A DNA stretch of 7,611 bases from Solirubrobacterales bacterium (lineage in GTDB: Bacteria > Actinomycetota > Thermoleophilia > Solirubrobacterales > Solirubrobacteraceae), in NCBI GenBank assembly GCA_003134675.1, contig PLBZ01000057.1, positions 139 to 7,749 on the forward strand, given 5' to 3'. How positions within the stretch are numbered: the first letter of the stretch is position 1; every line of letters starts with the position of its first letter. Shown here piece after piece: positions 1-5,561 of the stretch. The notes beneath the pieces are model-generated. The model was not told the DNA's origin. It saw only the letters and a list, made by a program, of their open reading frames with translations, and did no database searches. Position numbers and translations under genes: made by a program.

Positions 1-505
1 CGACGATGCCACCGAAGGCGCTCTCGGTCATCCCGAGCTGGAGATCGCGTTGCCAGGCCGGAATCGTCGCCAGGTCGGGGTGGGTGAACGTATGGTTGCC
101 GAGTTCGAAGCCGTCACGCACGATCCGCCTGGTGAGCGCGGGCGCGCGCACCGCGTTACTACCCATCTCAAAAAAGGTGCCGGGGACGTGCGCGCGCTCG
201 AGGATCGACAGGATCCGCGGCGTCCACCTCGCGCTCGGCCCGTCGTCGAACGTCAACGCGATTCGCCTCCCTGGCGCGGGGGCCCGCGAGACGAGACCTC
301 CGTGACCGTCGGAGACCAGAATCGGCCCCGAGGCGGCGAGCGGCGCGGCGGCACTCGGCGCGTCCGTGCCGGACGCCCCCAACGTCTTGGTCGTGATCCC
401 GTCCACGAGCAGCAGCACGACCACCATCGCCATGCAGAAACCCACGATCACGTGATGAGCCCGAAAGACCGACCGCGCCGACCGGCCAGGGCGACCGGCG
501 CTCAT
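1..505 (-). CDS. Membrane-anchored polysaccharide deacetylase (NodB domain), C-terminus outside window
   Basis: The gene starts at the ATG at 505 and is still open at base 1, giving 168 residues. Residues 18-38 are a hydrophobic N-terminal anchor, followed by an Ala/Gly/Ser-rich linker. The NodB homology domain begins at about residue 81. Motif 1 is TFDDGP at 85-90, where the two Asp are the expected catalytic base and metal ligand. Motif 2 is NHTFTH at 137-142, where H138 and H142 are the expected metal ligands. Known NodB enzymes remove N- or O-acetyl groups from cell-surface polysaccharide outside the membrane. The segment after motif 2 (LATIPAWQRDLQLGMTESAF) resembles the actinobacterial bifunctional proteins in which a NodB domain is followed by a family 2 glycosyltransferase, so a fused GT2 beyond the left edge is likely but not visible. 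The preceding gene's stop codon lies one base before this ATG, so the two are probably translationally coupled. Confidence 0.9.
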   Translation of the reverse strand, partial: MSAGRPGRSARSVFRAHHVIVGFCMAMVVVLLLVDGITTKTLGASGTDAPSAAAPLAASGPILVSDGHGGLVSRAPAPGRRIALTFDDGPSARWTPRILSILERAHVPGTFFEMGSNAVRAPALTRRIVRDGFELGNHTFTHPDLATIPAWQRDLQLGMTESAFGGIV

Positions 506-506
506 C

Positions 507-974
507 TCAGGCAGAGACTACGTCGCGGTGCTGATCGGCGGCCGCTAGCTGGATCAGACAGGCCGAGTGAAGCGCCGTCCTGCGCCGTCCCGGCGGCGTC
601 CCTGCTCCAGCGCGATAGGACGCGCATGCCGGCCTAGCCGCGATCGATTGATAGCGAGCGCGCCCGATCGAGGAGGCGCTCCCCGTCTCCTCGACGTCGG
701 CCAGAGCCAGGGGCGCGCTCGTGCGGTGCGTGACGCTCCCCTGCGCCAGGGCCGCCAGACGGGGCGTGGCAAAGCCGGAGAAGCCCACCATCCCGACCAC
801 GAGTCCCGTGAGCCAGACTGCGCAGAGCGCGGCGATCGCGAAGCAGACAAGCCGCACGCCCAGGGCGCGACGTCCGCTGTCATCGACGAACACCTGCGCC
901 TCGTGGCCGCTCGTGCGCCAGGTGGCGGGCGACTCTGGGCGTGCTAGGACACGCTGCTCGGAGGAACCGTTCAT
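507..974 (-). CDS. Small single-pass membrane protein upstream of the deacetylase
   Basis: This 155-residue protein starts at the ATG at 974; the open frame continues upstream to 1103 but that part looks non-coding. A polar N-terminus leads to AQVFVDDSGRR at 26-36, then a strongly hydrophobic segment at about 40-66. The remainder is Ala/Arg-rich and of low complexity. From memory, short proteins with a 'VFVDxxGRR' motif directly before one transmembrane helix often sit just upstream of NodB/GT2 polysaccharide genes in Actinobacteria. The same order here, with a TGA-G-ATG junction to the deacetylase, supports a two-gene operon for making or exporting a surface polysaccharide. The biochemical role is unknown. 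The Shine-Dalgarno signal before 974 is poor. The C-terminal ~80 residues are unlike anything I recognise and may be non-conserved. Confidence 0.75.
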   Translation of the reverse strand: MNGSSEQRVLARPESPATWRTSGHEAQVFVDDSGRRALGVRLVCFAIAALCAVWLTGLVVGMVGFSGFATPRLAALAQGSVTHRTSAPLALADVEETGSASSIGRARYQSIAARPACASYRAGAGTPPGRRRTALHSACLIQLAAADQHRDVVSA

Positions 975-1164
975 CAAGGTAATCTTACGTGATTCTTCGA
1001 TCCCATTCGTGAGTACTTTCACAGTTCGTTCCGGCCCGGGCGGCGGCCACGACAGGGCTGCTGTATTAGCGCTTGGTGAGTACGAGCCTGCGCAGGCCAG
1101 CATCTCTTAGGTGGGATGAATGCAGTCATATTCTCCGTCAGAACAAAATCCCAGCTAAGGCACT

Positions 1165-1182
1165 GGTGAGAGATCACTCATC
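1165..1182. promoter_or_regulatory. Partly palindromic 18-bp motif, copy 1 (candidate operator)
   Basis: The plus strand reads GGTGAGAGATCACTCATC. Its core TGAGAGATCACTCA has TGAG/CTCA arms. Read on the minus strand it matches the copy at 5501-5518 at 14 of 18 positions. It lies in the non-coding gap between the LuxR remnant and the small membrane protein gene, about 190 bases upstream of that gene's start. A role as regulator binding site is an inference from the repetition of the motif in this window. Confidence 0.35.
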
Positions 1183-1207
1183 TGGTGCGATACTGGGCGA
1201 CCGCAGC

Positions 1208-1369
1208 TTACGCATGGGGTGATGCCGTTGGCGCGATGAGTCCCTGCTCGTAGGCGAACACGACGATTTGGACACGGTCACGGAGGCTGAGCTTGCCGAG
1301 GATGCGTCCTACGTGTGTCTTGACGGTGGCCTCTGAGATCACGAGTCGGTCGGCGATCTCGGCGTTTGG
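1208..1369 (-). pseudogene. C-terminal remnant of a LuxR/NarL-type response regulator (HTH only)
   Basis: Read on the minus strand from about 1366 to the TAA at 1208-1210, the frame encodes [20 protein letters not shown], then [24 protein letters not shown] and a short tail. This is the recognition part of a GerE/LuxR DNA-binding domain: SEATVKTHV is the recognition helix and LxLRDRVQ the following conserved segment. The receiver domain, linker and first HTH helix are all missing, and no start codon precedes the fragment in frame. Upstream, the sequence switches abruptly to an LCP-like coding frame offset from this one, at about 1362-1372. In intact NarL-family proteins this motif is normally preceded by 'GLS'. 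The remnant is therefore a broken gene fused to foreign sequence. It is too short to be an autonomous regulator of the GerE type. Confidence 0.85.
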
Positions 1370-1998
1370 AGGCTGTAGTTTCGCGAGCCGATCTGGACGG
1401 TCTGACTCGGGTCGCCCAGCAGGGGCGAGTCGGTCCAGGTGCTTCCTTGGACGTCATAGAATTCGCCTAGATCTCCGCGGTCGATGACGATCACGTAGGT
1501 CGGGTGAAGGTGACCTTGCTGATCGCGGATGTCATAGTGGAGCAGCGTGTCGGGTCCGGCGCCGGCGTATGCGTCGCGCACGCGCGGATACTCAAGCCGG
1601 AAGGGTAGCTGCGGTGCGGTGGAGCGCGCCTGCACAAGTGCTTCGCTGGAGGTTGGCGTGAGGGAGAGCCCTGGGGCGCTGCCGTGAGCGTGAGGGCGTG
1701 GGCGAGCGGCGTGAACCGCCTCGTTCAGCTTCCGCTTGGAGATCGCTGCGGTGCCATCCAGGAACGACTGCACCGCTTCCTGGAGCTGTTCGGGCGTCGC
1801 GGTATCTACCGTGCTTCTTATGCAGCTCGTGTGAAGTACCGCACATGGGACACCCAGCTGCTGGGCGAGCTGGGCGATGGGCTTCAGCAACCGCAGCGTC
1901 CTACGTCTCTCAACGCGGTGATGCCAACGTCGCGCCTGGCCGCCTCGTGAGGTGGCCATGGGCGGTGAAAACTGAACGTCGGGCGCTTGGGCGTTCAC
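1339..1998 (-). pseudogene. Fragment resembling the C-terminal region of an LCP (LytR-CpsA-Psr) family protein
   Basis: An open frame of 219 codons runs from the ATG at 1998 to the TGA at 1339. From about residue 33 it resembles the region after the catalytic domain in LCP-family proteins of Thermoleophilia, as I remember them. That region includes a 'TATPEQLQEAVQSFLDG' stretch (66-82), a disordered linker (85-125), then LPFRLEYPRVRDA (131-143), YDIRDQQGHLHPTYVIVI (155-172) and [20 protein letters not shown] (178-197). The LCP domain that ligates glycopolymers to peptidoglycan is absent. The usual last ~40-50 residues are also missing: the frame is cut after SRNYSL (205-210), and its final residues are the LuxR remnant read in another frame. 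The first ~30 residues look non-homologous. I call it a remnant with both ends lost. The LCP assignment is from recollection and is moderately sure; that it ends in LuxR-derived DNA is visible directly. Confidence 0.55.
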
Positions 1999-2013
1999 CG
2001 GCTTCCGGGCGAA

Positions 2014-2031
2014 GATGAGAAAACTCTACTC
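2014..2031. promoter_or_regulatory. Weaker copy of the 18-bp motif upstream of the methyltransferase
   Basis: The sequence GATGAGAAAACTCTACTC shares its left arm GATGAGA and the central CTCT with the copy at 5501-5518, but the right arm is degenerate. It ends a few bases before the candidate -35 region of the methyltransferase promoter, a usual position for an activator or repressor site. It may be a chance match. Confidence 0.2.
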
Positions 2032-2034
2032 GGG

Positions 2035-2064
2035 TAGTTAACCTGAACTTAGAGGGTTTATAAA
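2035..2064 (+). promoter_or_regulatory. Candidate promoter for the methyltransferase, possibly giving a leaderless mRNA
   Basis: An AT-rich stretch, unusual in this GC-rich window, contains TAGTTA at 2035-2040 and TATAAA at 2059-2064 with an 18-base spacer. Transcription would then start near 2071, only a few bases before the GTG at 2075. No Shine-Dalgarno sequence at a suitable distance is present: the GAGGGG run directly abuts the GTG. Leaderless mRNAs are common in Actinobacteria, so this arrangement is plausible but unproven. Confidence 0.35.
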
Positions 2065-2074
2065 GAATGAGGGG

Positions 2075-2818
2075 GTGTTCTCGACCTCCAGGGACTGGGA
2101 TGCGCGCGTCGGCGAGGCTGAGCTCGTCGCACGCGGCGCTGGGTTTTGCGCCCTGCGCGACCGCATAATTGAGCTGGCAGAGCCGCAGGCGGAGCACACG
2201 ATCGTTGACGTGGGCTCTGGCACGGGTCTTCTGTCCTTGGCTCTGGCCGGACGAGTCGCTCGTGTGTGGGCGATCGACAGCTCGCCCGCGATGCGCGACT
2301 ACCTACGCGTCAAGGCGACCAGCGCAGATCTTCACAACGTCGAAACCGTGCTGGCCTCCGCCGTCAGCCTTCCGCTTGTCGACGGGGTCGCCGATCTCGT
2401 GGTCTCCAACTACTGCCTGCACGAGCTGCGTCACGCCGACAAGTACCGCGCTCTCGCCGAGGCCAGGCGTGTCCTGAAGCCGGGCGGGCGGCTCGTAATA
2501 GGTGACATGATGTTCTCGCTGAACCCAATCCAGACCCGCGACCGTCACGTCGTAACCGTCAAGCTGCGCAAGATCGCACGTCGAGGACTCCCTGGCGTGT
2601 GGAGGTTGCTGAAGAACGCCGCGCGCCTGGCCACCGGACGCTGGGAGCATCCGGCCAACGCCGCATGGTGGCACGAAGCGTTGACGAGATCCGGCTTTCA
2701 TAACGTCCGGGTCGAAATGCTGGCTCACGAGGGCGGCATCGCGATAGCTGAGACACCCGTTGGGAGCACCGGTGTCAGCCGCGAGAACCTTCGATCAGTT
2801 GAGGGCGACCGTCCTTGA
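2075..2818 (+). CDS. Class I SAM-dependent methyltransferase (UbiE/type 11 fold)
   Basis: This 247-residue protein has the Rossmann-like methyltransferase landmarks in order. Motif I is VDVGSGTG (44-51), which binds SAM. The acidic residue ending strand 2 is D68 in WAID. ASAVSLPL (94-101) corresponds to motif II. DLVVSNYCLHELRH (107-120) is the motif III region, and RRVLKPGGRLVIGD (131-144) is the typical post-motif III loop and strand. A basic, helical C-terminal part (160-190) and the stretch EHPANAAWWHEALTRSGF (191-208) likely shape the substrate pocket. The substrate is unknown; quinone, lipid or small-molecule C- or O-methylation are possibilities for this fold. The GTG at 2075 is the only usable start after the in-frame TAA at 2039, and it lacks a spaced Shine-Dalgarno site. 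The gene converges on the NHL pseudogene with 14 bases between stop codons. A truncated second copy lies at 7310-7611. Confidence 0.9.
   Translation: MFSTSRDWDARVGEAELVARGAGFCALRDRIIELAEPQAEHTIVDVGSGTGLLSLALAGRVARVWAIDSSPAMRDYLRVKATSADLHNVETVLASAVSLPLVDGVADLVVSNYCLHELRHADKYRALAEARRVLKPGGRLVIGDMMFSLNPIQTRDRHVVTVKLRKIARRGLPGVWRLLKNAARLATGRWEHPANAAWWHEALTRSGFHNVRVEMLAHEGGIAIAETPVGSTGVSRENLRSVEGDRP
2273..2574 (+). repeat. Direct repeat, copy A (internal part of the methyltransferase gene)
   Basis: This 302-base stretch, codons 67 to 167 of the methyltransferase, aligns without gaps to 7310-7611 in the same orientation, offset by exactly 5037 bases. By hand I count about 35 mismatches (about 88% identity), and one block around 2407-2471 is identical for about 65 bases. 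Similarity stops abruptly on the left side at the ATC-GAC codons. On the right it continues to the end of the window, so the true repeat is probably longer. Confidence 0.9.
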
Positions 2819-2832
2819 CCGGAGGCGCGTCG

Positions 2833-3338
2833 TTATCCCGGCTGGGGGCTTAGTGTCAGGATTGTCTTGTGGATGTGTCCGGCTGGGTCGTGTCCGCCGG
2901 CGATGAGGAGTTGTCCGGCCTGCTCGAACGTGTCGTCGTTGTAGAACAAGCGCCGTCCGGCCGCCAGGTCGGCCGCGGTGGGGTAGCGAAAGACAATCTT
3001 GTGGTGGGCGTCGATGACGAGGATACGGTTGTTGCCCGGTCGGCGATCAGCAGGTAGCCGGGCATCCCGGAGAGCTTGGAAGCAGCTTCGTATGCGGCCC
3101 TCGTGCCGGGCTGGGACCCAACGACGTTCTTGGCTGCCCACAGCGCGGCGCGGCCTCCAACAGAGGCCGGAGCCAGCGGTCCGCCCGAAACCACGACTTT
3201 GACACGTGGGGCTGCGCGGTGGGCGCGCGATGAGCCCCCACCCGAGCTCAGGACGGCCACCACGCCCGCGAGCAGGATGAGCCCGATCGAGGCGGCGAGC
3301 TGGCGCTGGCGGCCGCAGGCGTAGACGACTCGCGACAC
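2833..3338 (-). pseudogene. Membrane-anchored NHL/beta-propeller-type protein, frameshifted and probably truncated
   Basis: The GTG start at 3338 gives a frame with a hydrophobic anchor at residues 13-31, an exported linker, and then GMPGYLLIADR (91-101). Directly afterwards the sense continues in another frame: GNNRILVIDAHHKIVFRYP and so on to the TAA at 2833. The joined motif LLIADR+GNNRILVID is the classic strand pattern of NHL/YncE-like propeller repeats. Restoring one C to the CCC run at 3035-3037 (plus strand) would give a 168-residue protein. Without it, the first frame stops at 2856 in a Ser/Thr-rich nonsense tail. Propeller proteins of this type are normally much longer with several repeats, so the 3' end looks cut too. 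The gene follows the 3367-4128 gene by 28 bases, suggesting an operon. A sequencing error in the homopolymer is the main alternative. Confidence 0.7.
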
Positions 3339-3366
3339 GACGTCGCTCTTGCGGGGTTCCCATCAA

Positions 3367-4128
3367 CTATTTGGCGCTCAGCAGCCAGATGGTCAGCGGC
3401 TCGCCTGTGAAGCTCGTCTCCTTGAGCGAGCGCACGACGTACGTGTGCGCCCCGATCTGCGTGCATCCAGACAGCGGCAGCGACAGCTTTGCGGCGGCCG
3501 GAAGCGAGGTCCGCATGTCCCCGAGGGTGCCACGCACGACCACGTCGGCGGCGTTTAGTTTGTGCACGAGCTTGATGAAGCCGATCACGTCCTGAACCGT
3601 TATCTGGAGGCGACCGAGGCTCCTGCCGTTGGGGGCTTGCAGGTCCATGCCAGAGCCCGCCACGTCGAACGAGGTTGGGTTGGCGTCAACCACCACTCGC
3701 GAGCCTCGCAGCACCCTGATCCGTACGACGTGTCTGACCAGCTGGCGATTCGCCTCGGCCAGCGCGGCACCGAGGTTGCCGGCGGCCAAAGCTCCGAGCA
3801 GGACCCTGTCGTGTGCGATCTGTCGCAGATCGGCGTGTATCACCATGCCCCGTGACTCGGTGAGGTAGCGCGCCCTGGCGGCGTTGAAAGCCTTGCTGGC
3901 GCGAGACGCCGCGGCGGCGGTGGGGCAACCGCGACTTGCCACGCTGGATACACGGGGCGGTGACGCTGGAGCGGAGAACAACGAGGTCCACAGAGATAGG
4001 CCAATCGCAGCCCCGGCCAAGGTGACAGCCAGGCAGCCGGCAACCGGGCGAGGGGCAGATGCGCTCCTGCGCTCAATCCGAAGCCCGGTGCGTGAGGCTG
4101 CTCGTTGGGTCTGATTTGCACGGTGCAC
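3367..4128 (-). CDS. Membrane-anchored extracytoplasmic protein with a possible Cache/PAS-like sensor fold
   Basis: The protein has 253 residues from the GTG at 4128. A basic N-terminus precedes one transmembrane segment at about 30-52, after which the rest should lie outside the membrane. Residues 72-145 are predicted mostly helical (AARARYLTESRGMVIHADLRQ, then LGAALAEANRQLVRHVVRIRVLRG). They are followed by alternating strands: SRVVVDA, GRSLGRLQITVQD, FIKLVHKL and ADVVVRG. A C-terminal piece (214-250) ends YVVRSLKETSFTGEPLTIWLL. A long helix followed by a small mixed sheet with 'RVRVLxGxxVVVD' resembles single Cache sensor domains, but no output domain (kinase, cyclase or methyl-accepting region) is attached. 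C68 and C221 could form a disulfide. No function can be assigned firmly. It is followed by the NHL pseudogene after 28 bases and preceded by a 120-base gap containing two copies of the 18-bp motif. A good GGAGG at 4153-4157 lies too far (24 bases) from the GTG, so the start is not certain. Confidence 0.7.
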   Translation of the reverse strand: MHRANQTQRAASRTGLRIERRSASAPRPVAGCLAVTLAGAAIGLSLWTSLFSAPASPPRVSSVASRGCPTAAAASRASKAFNAARARYLTESRGMVIHADLRQIAHDRVLLGALAAGNLGAALAEANRQLVRHVVRIRVLRGSRVVVDANPTSFDVAGSGMDLQAPNGRSLGRLQITVQDVIGFIKLVHKLNAADVVVRGTLGDMRTSLPAAAKLSLPLSGCTQIGAHTYVVRSLKETSFTGEPLTIWLLSAK

Positions 4129-4180
4129 GATCGCTCGATGCGTAGATTCACCTCCGTGCTTAACCGGTCAAGAAAGATCT

Positions 4181-4198
4181 GGTGAGAATCGTCTTAGG
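4181..4198. promoter_or_regulatory. 18-bp motif, copy 2 (candidate operator upstream of the Cache-like gene)
   Basis: The plus strand reads GGTGAGAATCGTCTTAGG; 16 of its 18 bases match the copy at 4236-4253, which begins 55 bases away (about five helical turns). On the minus strand it lies about 53 bases upstream of the GTG at 4128, and a possible -35 hexamer TTGACC follows it at 4163-4168. The position fits a regulator acting at that promoter. The regulator is unknown. Confidence 0.5.
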
Positions 4199-4235
4199 AC
4201 GGACGAGCTGTACTGGAACCTCGTGGGTGCAACCG

Positions 4236-4253
4236 GGTGAAAATCTTCTTAGG
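4236..4253. promoter_or_regulatory. 18-bp motif, copy 3 (overlaps the hydrolase stop codon)
   Basis: The plus strand reads GGTGAAAATCTTCTTAGG. On the minus strand the TAA stop codon of the hydrolase gene (4249-4251) is part of this motif. Together with copy 2 it forms a same-orientation pair upstream of the Cache-like gene, which suggests cooperative binding of a dimeric regulator. This is an inference from spacing and similarity only. Confidence 0.5.
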
Positions 4254-5367
4254 GTTCGGCGAGCAGCGACGCCGTTCCGGGGACGCTTCCGAGCGAGACG
4301 AGTCGCTTTAGCGCCCCGGCCCTGTGCTTGAGGTAACCGTCGAAGAACGCGATTGTTACTCGCTCGACGATTCCGAGCTGTGGCTGCTGATCGGAGTACG
4401 GCGGGAGGTGTTCCGCCCCGAAGAGACGGAGCAGGTACTTCGGCCGCGGTGCGATGTCGAAGAACGCGTTCGTGGCGCTCGGCGGGTTCTCGGTGTCGGC
4501 TGTTCCCTGTGTGGCCAGGAGCGGCGGGCTCCCGGCGGGAAATGTGAACCCGCCGATGCCCGGTATCTCTGCGCCCGACAGGATCACCGCGGCGTCGACC
4601 CGCGTGTCGCGGTAGGTGGGGTCGTAGGCCACAGCGAGGGCGGTGTCGCCGCCGTCGGACTGGCCGGTGACGGCTATCTGCGTGGGATCGATGAGTCCGG
4701 CAAACGGGCCCGCGCTGGTTCTGGCGGCCGCCAGCATTTCTGAGATGACGAAGCTCATGTCGGCGGGCTGATTGGTGAGGTCCGACTCGTCCGGCCCGCC
4801 GGGAGCGTCGGCGTTCTCCAGCGGGAACACCGGCGCCGCGACGACATATCCGGCCCGTGCCCAGCTCTGCAGCAGCCCCGCGTAGAGCGCTGGGGTGACG
4901 GCAAAGCCATGTCCGAAGATGACAAGTGGGAACGGCCCGTCAGCCCGTGCCGCGGGGGCGTTGGGGAGATCGGTTCGGTTGGTCGCTCCGAGCGCCGGGT
5001 AGCGGACATCCGTGACCAGCGGCCGTGGCTCGCTCGCTCCATTCGGGAGCGTGATCGTGCGACTGGTGTCGAGGAGGTGCAGCACGCGAAGCCCAACCGC
5101 GAACGACGACGGCACGGGCTTCGCACCCGGGGTACTCGTCACGTTCGTGCTCTGACCGGGAGCAGTGCCATGCCGCGCCGGCCTGCTGGTCTCCATGACG
5201 ACGCTCAGCGCGACGGCTGTAGCTACGAGCGCGATGACCCCGAACGCCAAAAGACGCTGGCGCCGGATGACGCGGCTGCGCCTGGCCCGGTCGCGCTCAG
5301 CGGTCCTGCGGTGGGCGGCTCGTTCGCTTGGGCGATCGGATGGGCGTGGGGAAGGAGTGGGCGGCAC
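4249..5367 (-). CDS. Membrane-anchored, extracytoplasmic alpha/beta hydrolase (chlorophyllase/PAF-acetylhydrolase-like)
   Basis: The 372-residue protein starts at GTG 5367, with GAGG four bases upstream. The first 38 residues are Pro/Arg-rich and cytoplasmic. A transmembrane segment at about 38-58 and a disordered Ser/Thr/Pro linker (60-88) follow, then the hydrolase domain. Catalytic landmarks are all present. FGHGF (151-155) forms the oxyanion-hole strand end. GQSDGG (235-240) is the nucleophile elbow with S237. D291 lies in QGTADTENPP and H320 in GAEHLPPY. Spacing and the 'PLVIFGHGF' strand fit the large group of esterases that includes chlorophyllase, cutinase-like and platelet-activating-factor acetylhydrolase proteins, so ester or lipid cleavage outside the membrane is likely; the substrate is unknown. 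It is the first gene of a minus-strand run with the Cache-like gene, although the 120-base gap with two motif copies suggests that gene also has its own promoter. Confidence 0.85.
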   Translation of the reverse strand: MPPTPSPRPSDRPSERAAHRRTAERDRARRSRVIRRQRLLAFGVIALVATAVALSVVMETSRPARHGTAPGQSTNVTSTPGAKPVPSSFAVGLRVLHLLDTSRTITLPNGASEPRPLVTDVRYPALGATNRTDLPNAPAARADGPFPLVIFGHGFAVTPALYAGLLQSWARAGYVVAAPVFPLENADAPGGPDESDLTNQPADMSFVISEMLAAARTSAGPFAGLIDPTQIAVTGQSDGGDTALAVAYDPTYRDTRVDAAVILSGAEIPGIGGFTFPAGSPPLLATQGTADTENPPSATNAFFDIAPRPKYLLRLFGAEHLPPYSDQQPQLGIVERVTIAFFDGYLKHRAGALKRLVSLGSVPGTASLLAEP

Positions 5368-5500
5368 AGGACCTCGCGGTGAGGATCGGTGAGGCGACCG
5401 GCTCGGCCGCGGCTACACCCAGTGCAAGAAGCGTTCGCGAAGCACATCAAGAACCCTACTGAGCCCGCCCTGTAACCGCTCCTCGCGTTTCGTATCGCGC

Positions 5501-5518
5501 GATGAGAGTATTCTCACC
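5501..5518. promoter_or_regulatory. 18-bp motif, copy 4, the most symmetric (candidate operator between divergent genes)
   Basis: The plus strand reads GATGAGAGTATTCTCACC, with perfect 5-bp arms TGAGA (5503-5507) and TCTCA (5512-5516). Flanking CGCGC (5496-5500) and GCGCG (5519-5523) extend the symmetry. It lies between the divergently transcribed hydrolase and phosphodiester glycosidase genes, about 45-60 bases upstream of the latter's start. There is no T-run, and it sits upstream of both genes, so an operator is more likely than a terminator. Confidence 0.5.
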
Positions 5519-5561
5519 GCGCGTTTAGTTGGCACGTAGGGCGGTAGGCGTCAATCTGGTG

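Noticed and set aside
50..637. A 195-codon plus-strand frame opposite the deacetylase
   Set aside because: It is an Arg-rich, low-complexity translation, while the opposite strand carries intact NodB motifs.
1009..1022. Small palindrome GTGAGTACTTTCAC upstream of the small membrane protein gene
   Set aside because: The arms are only four bases plus loose symmetry, and the spacing differs from the 18-bp motif by two bases, so it was not counted as a copy.
3048..3366. The ATG at 3366 in the downstream frame as start of the NHL-type gene
   Set aside because: Before the frameshift point this frame gives Arg/Pro-rich nonsense, whereas the GTG 3338 frame gives a clean membrane anchor and the first half of the IADRGNNR motif.
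4181..4253. The TTAGG parts of the motif pair as DtxR/IdeR iron boxes
   Set aside because: Only one half resembles the box; the required inverted TTAGG...CCTAA symmetry is missing.
5389..5475. A short plus-strand frame ending VQEAFAKHIKNPTEPAL, which looks protein-like
   Set aside because: It has only 28 codons, no ribosome site and no recognisable family. It could be the tail of a lost gene but the evidence is too thin.
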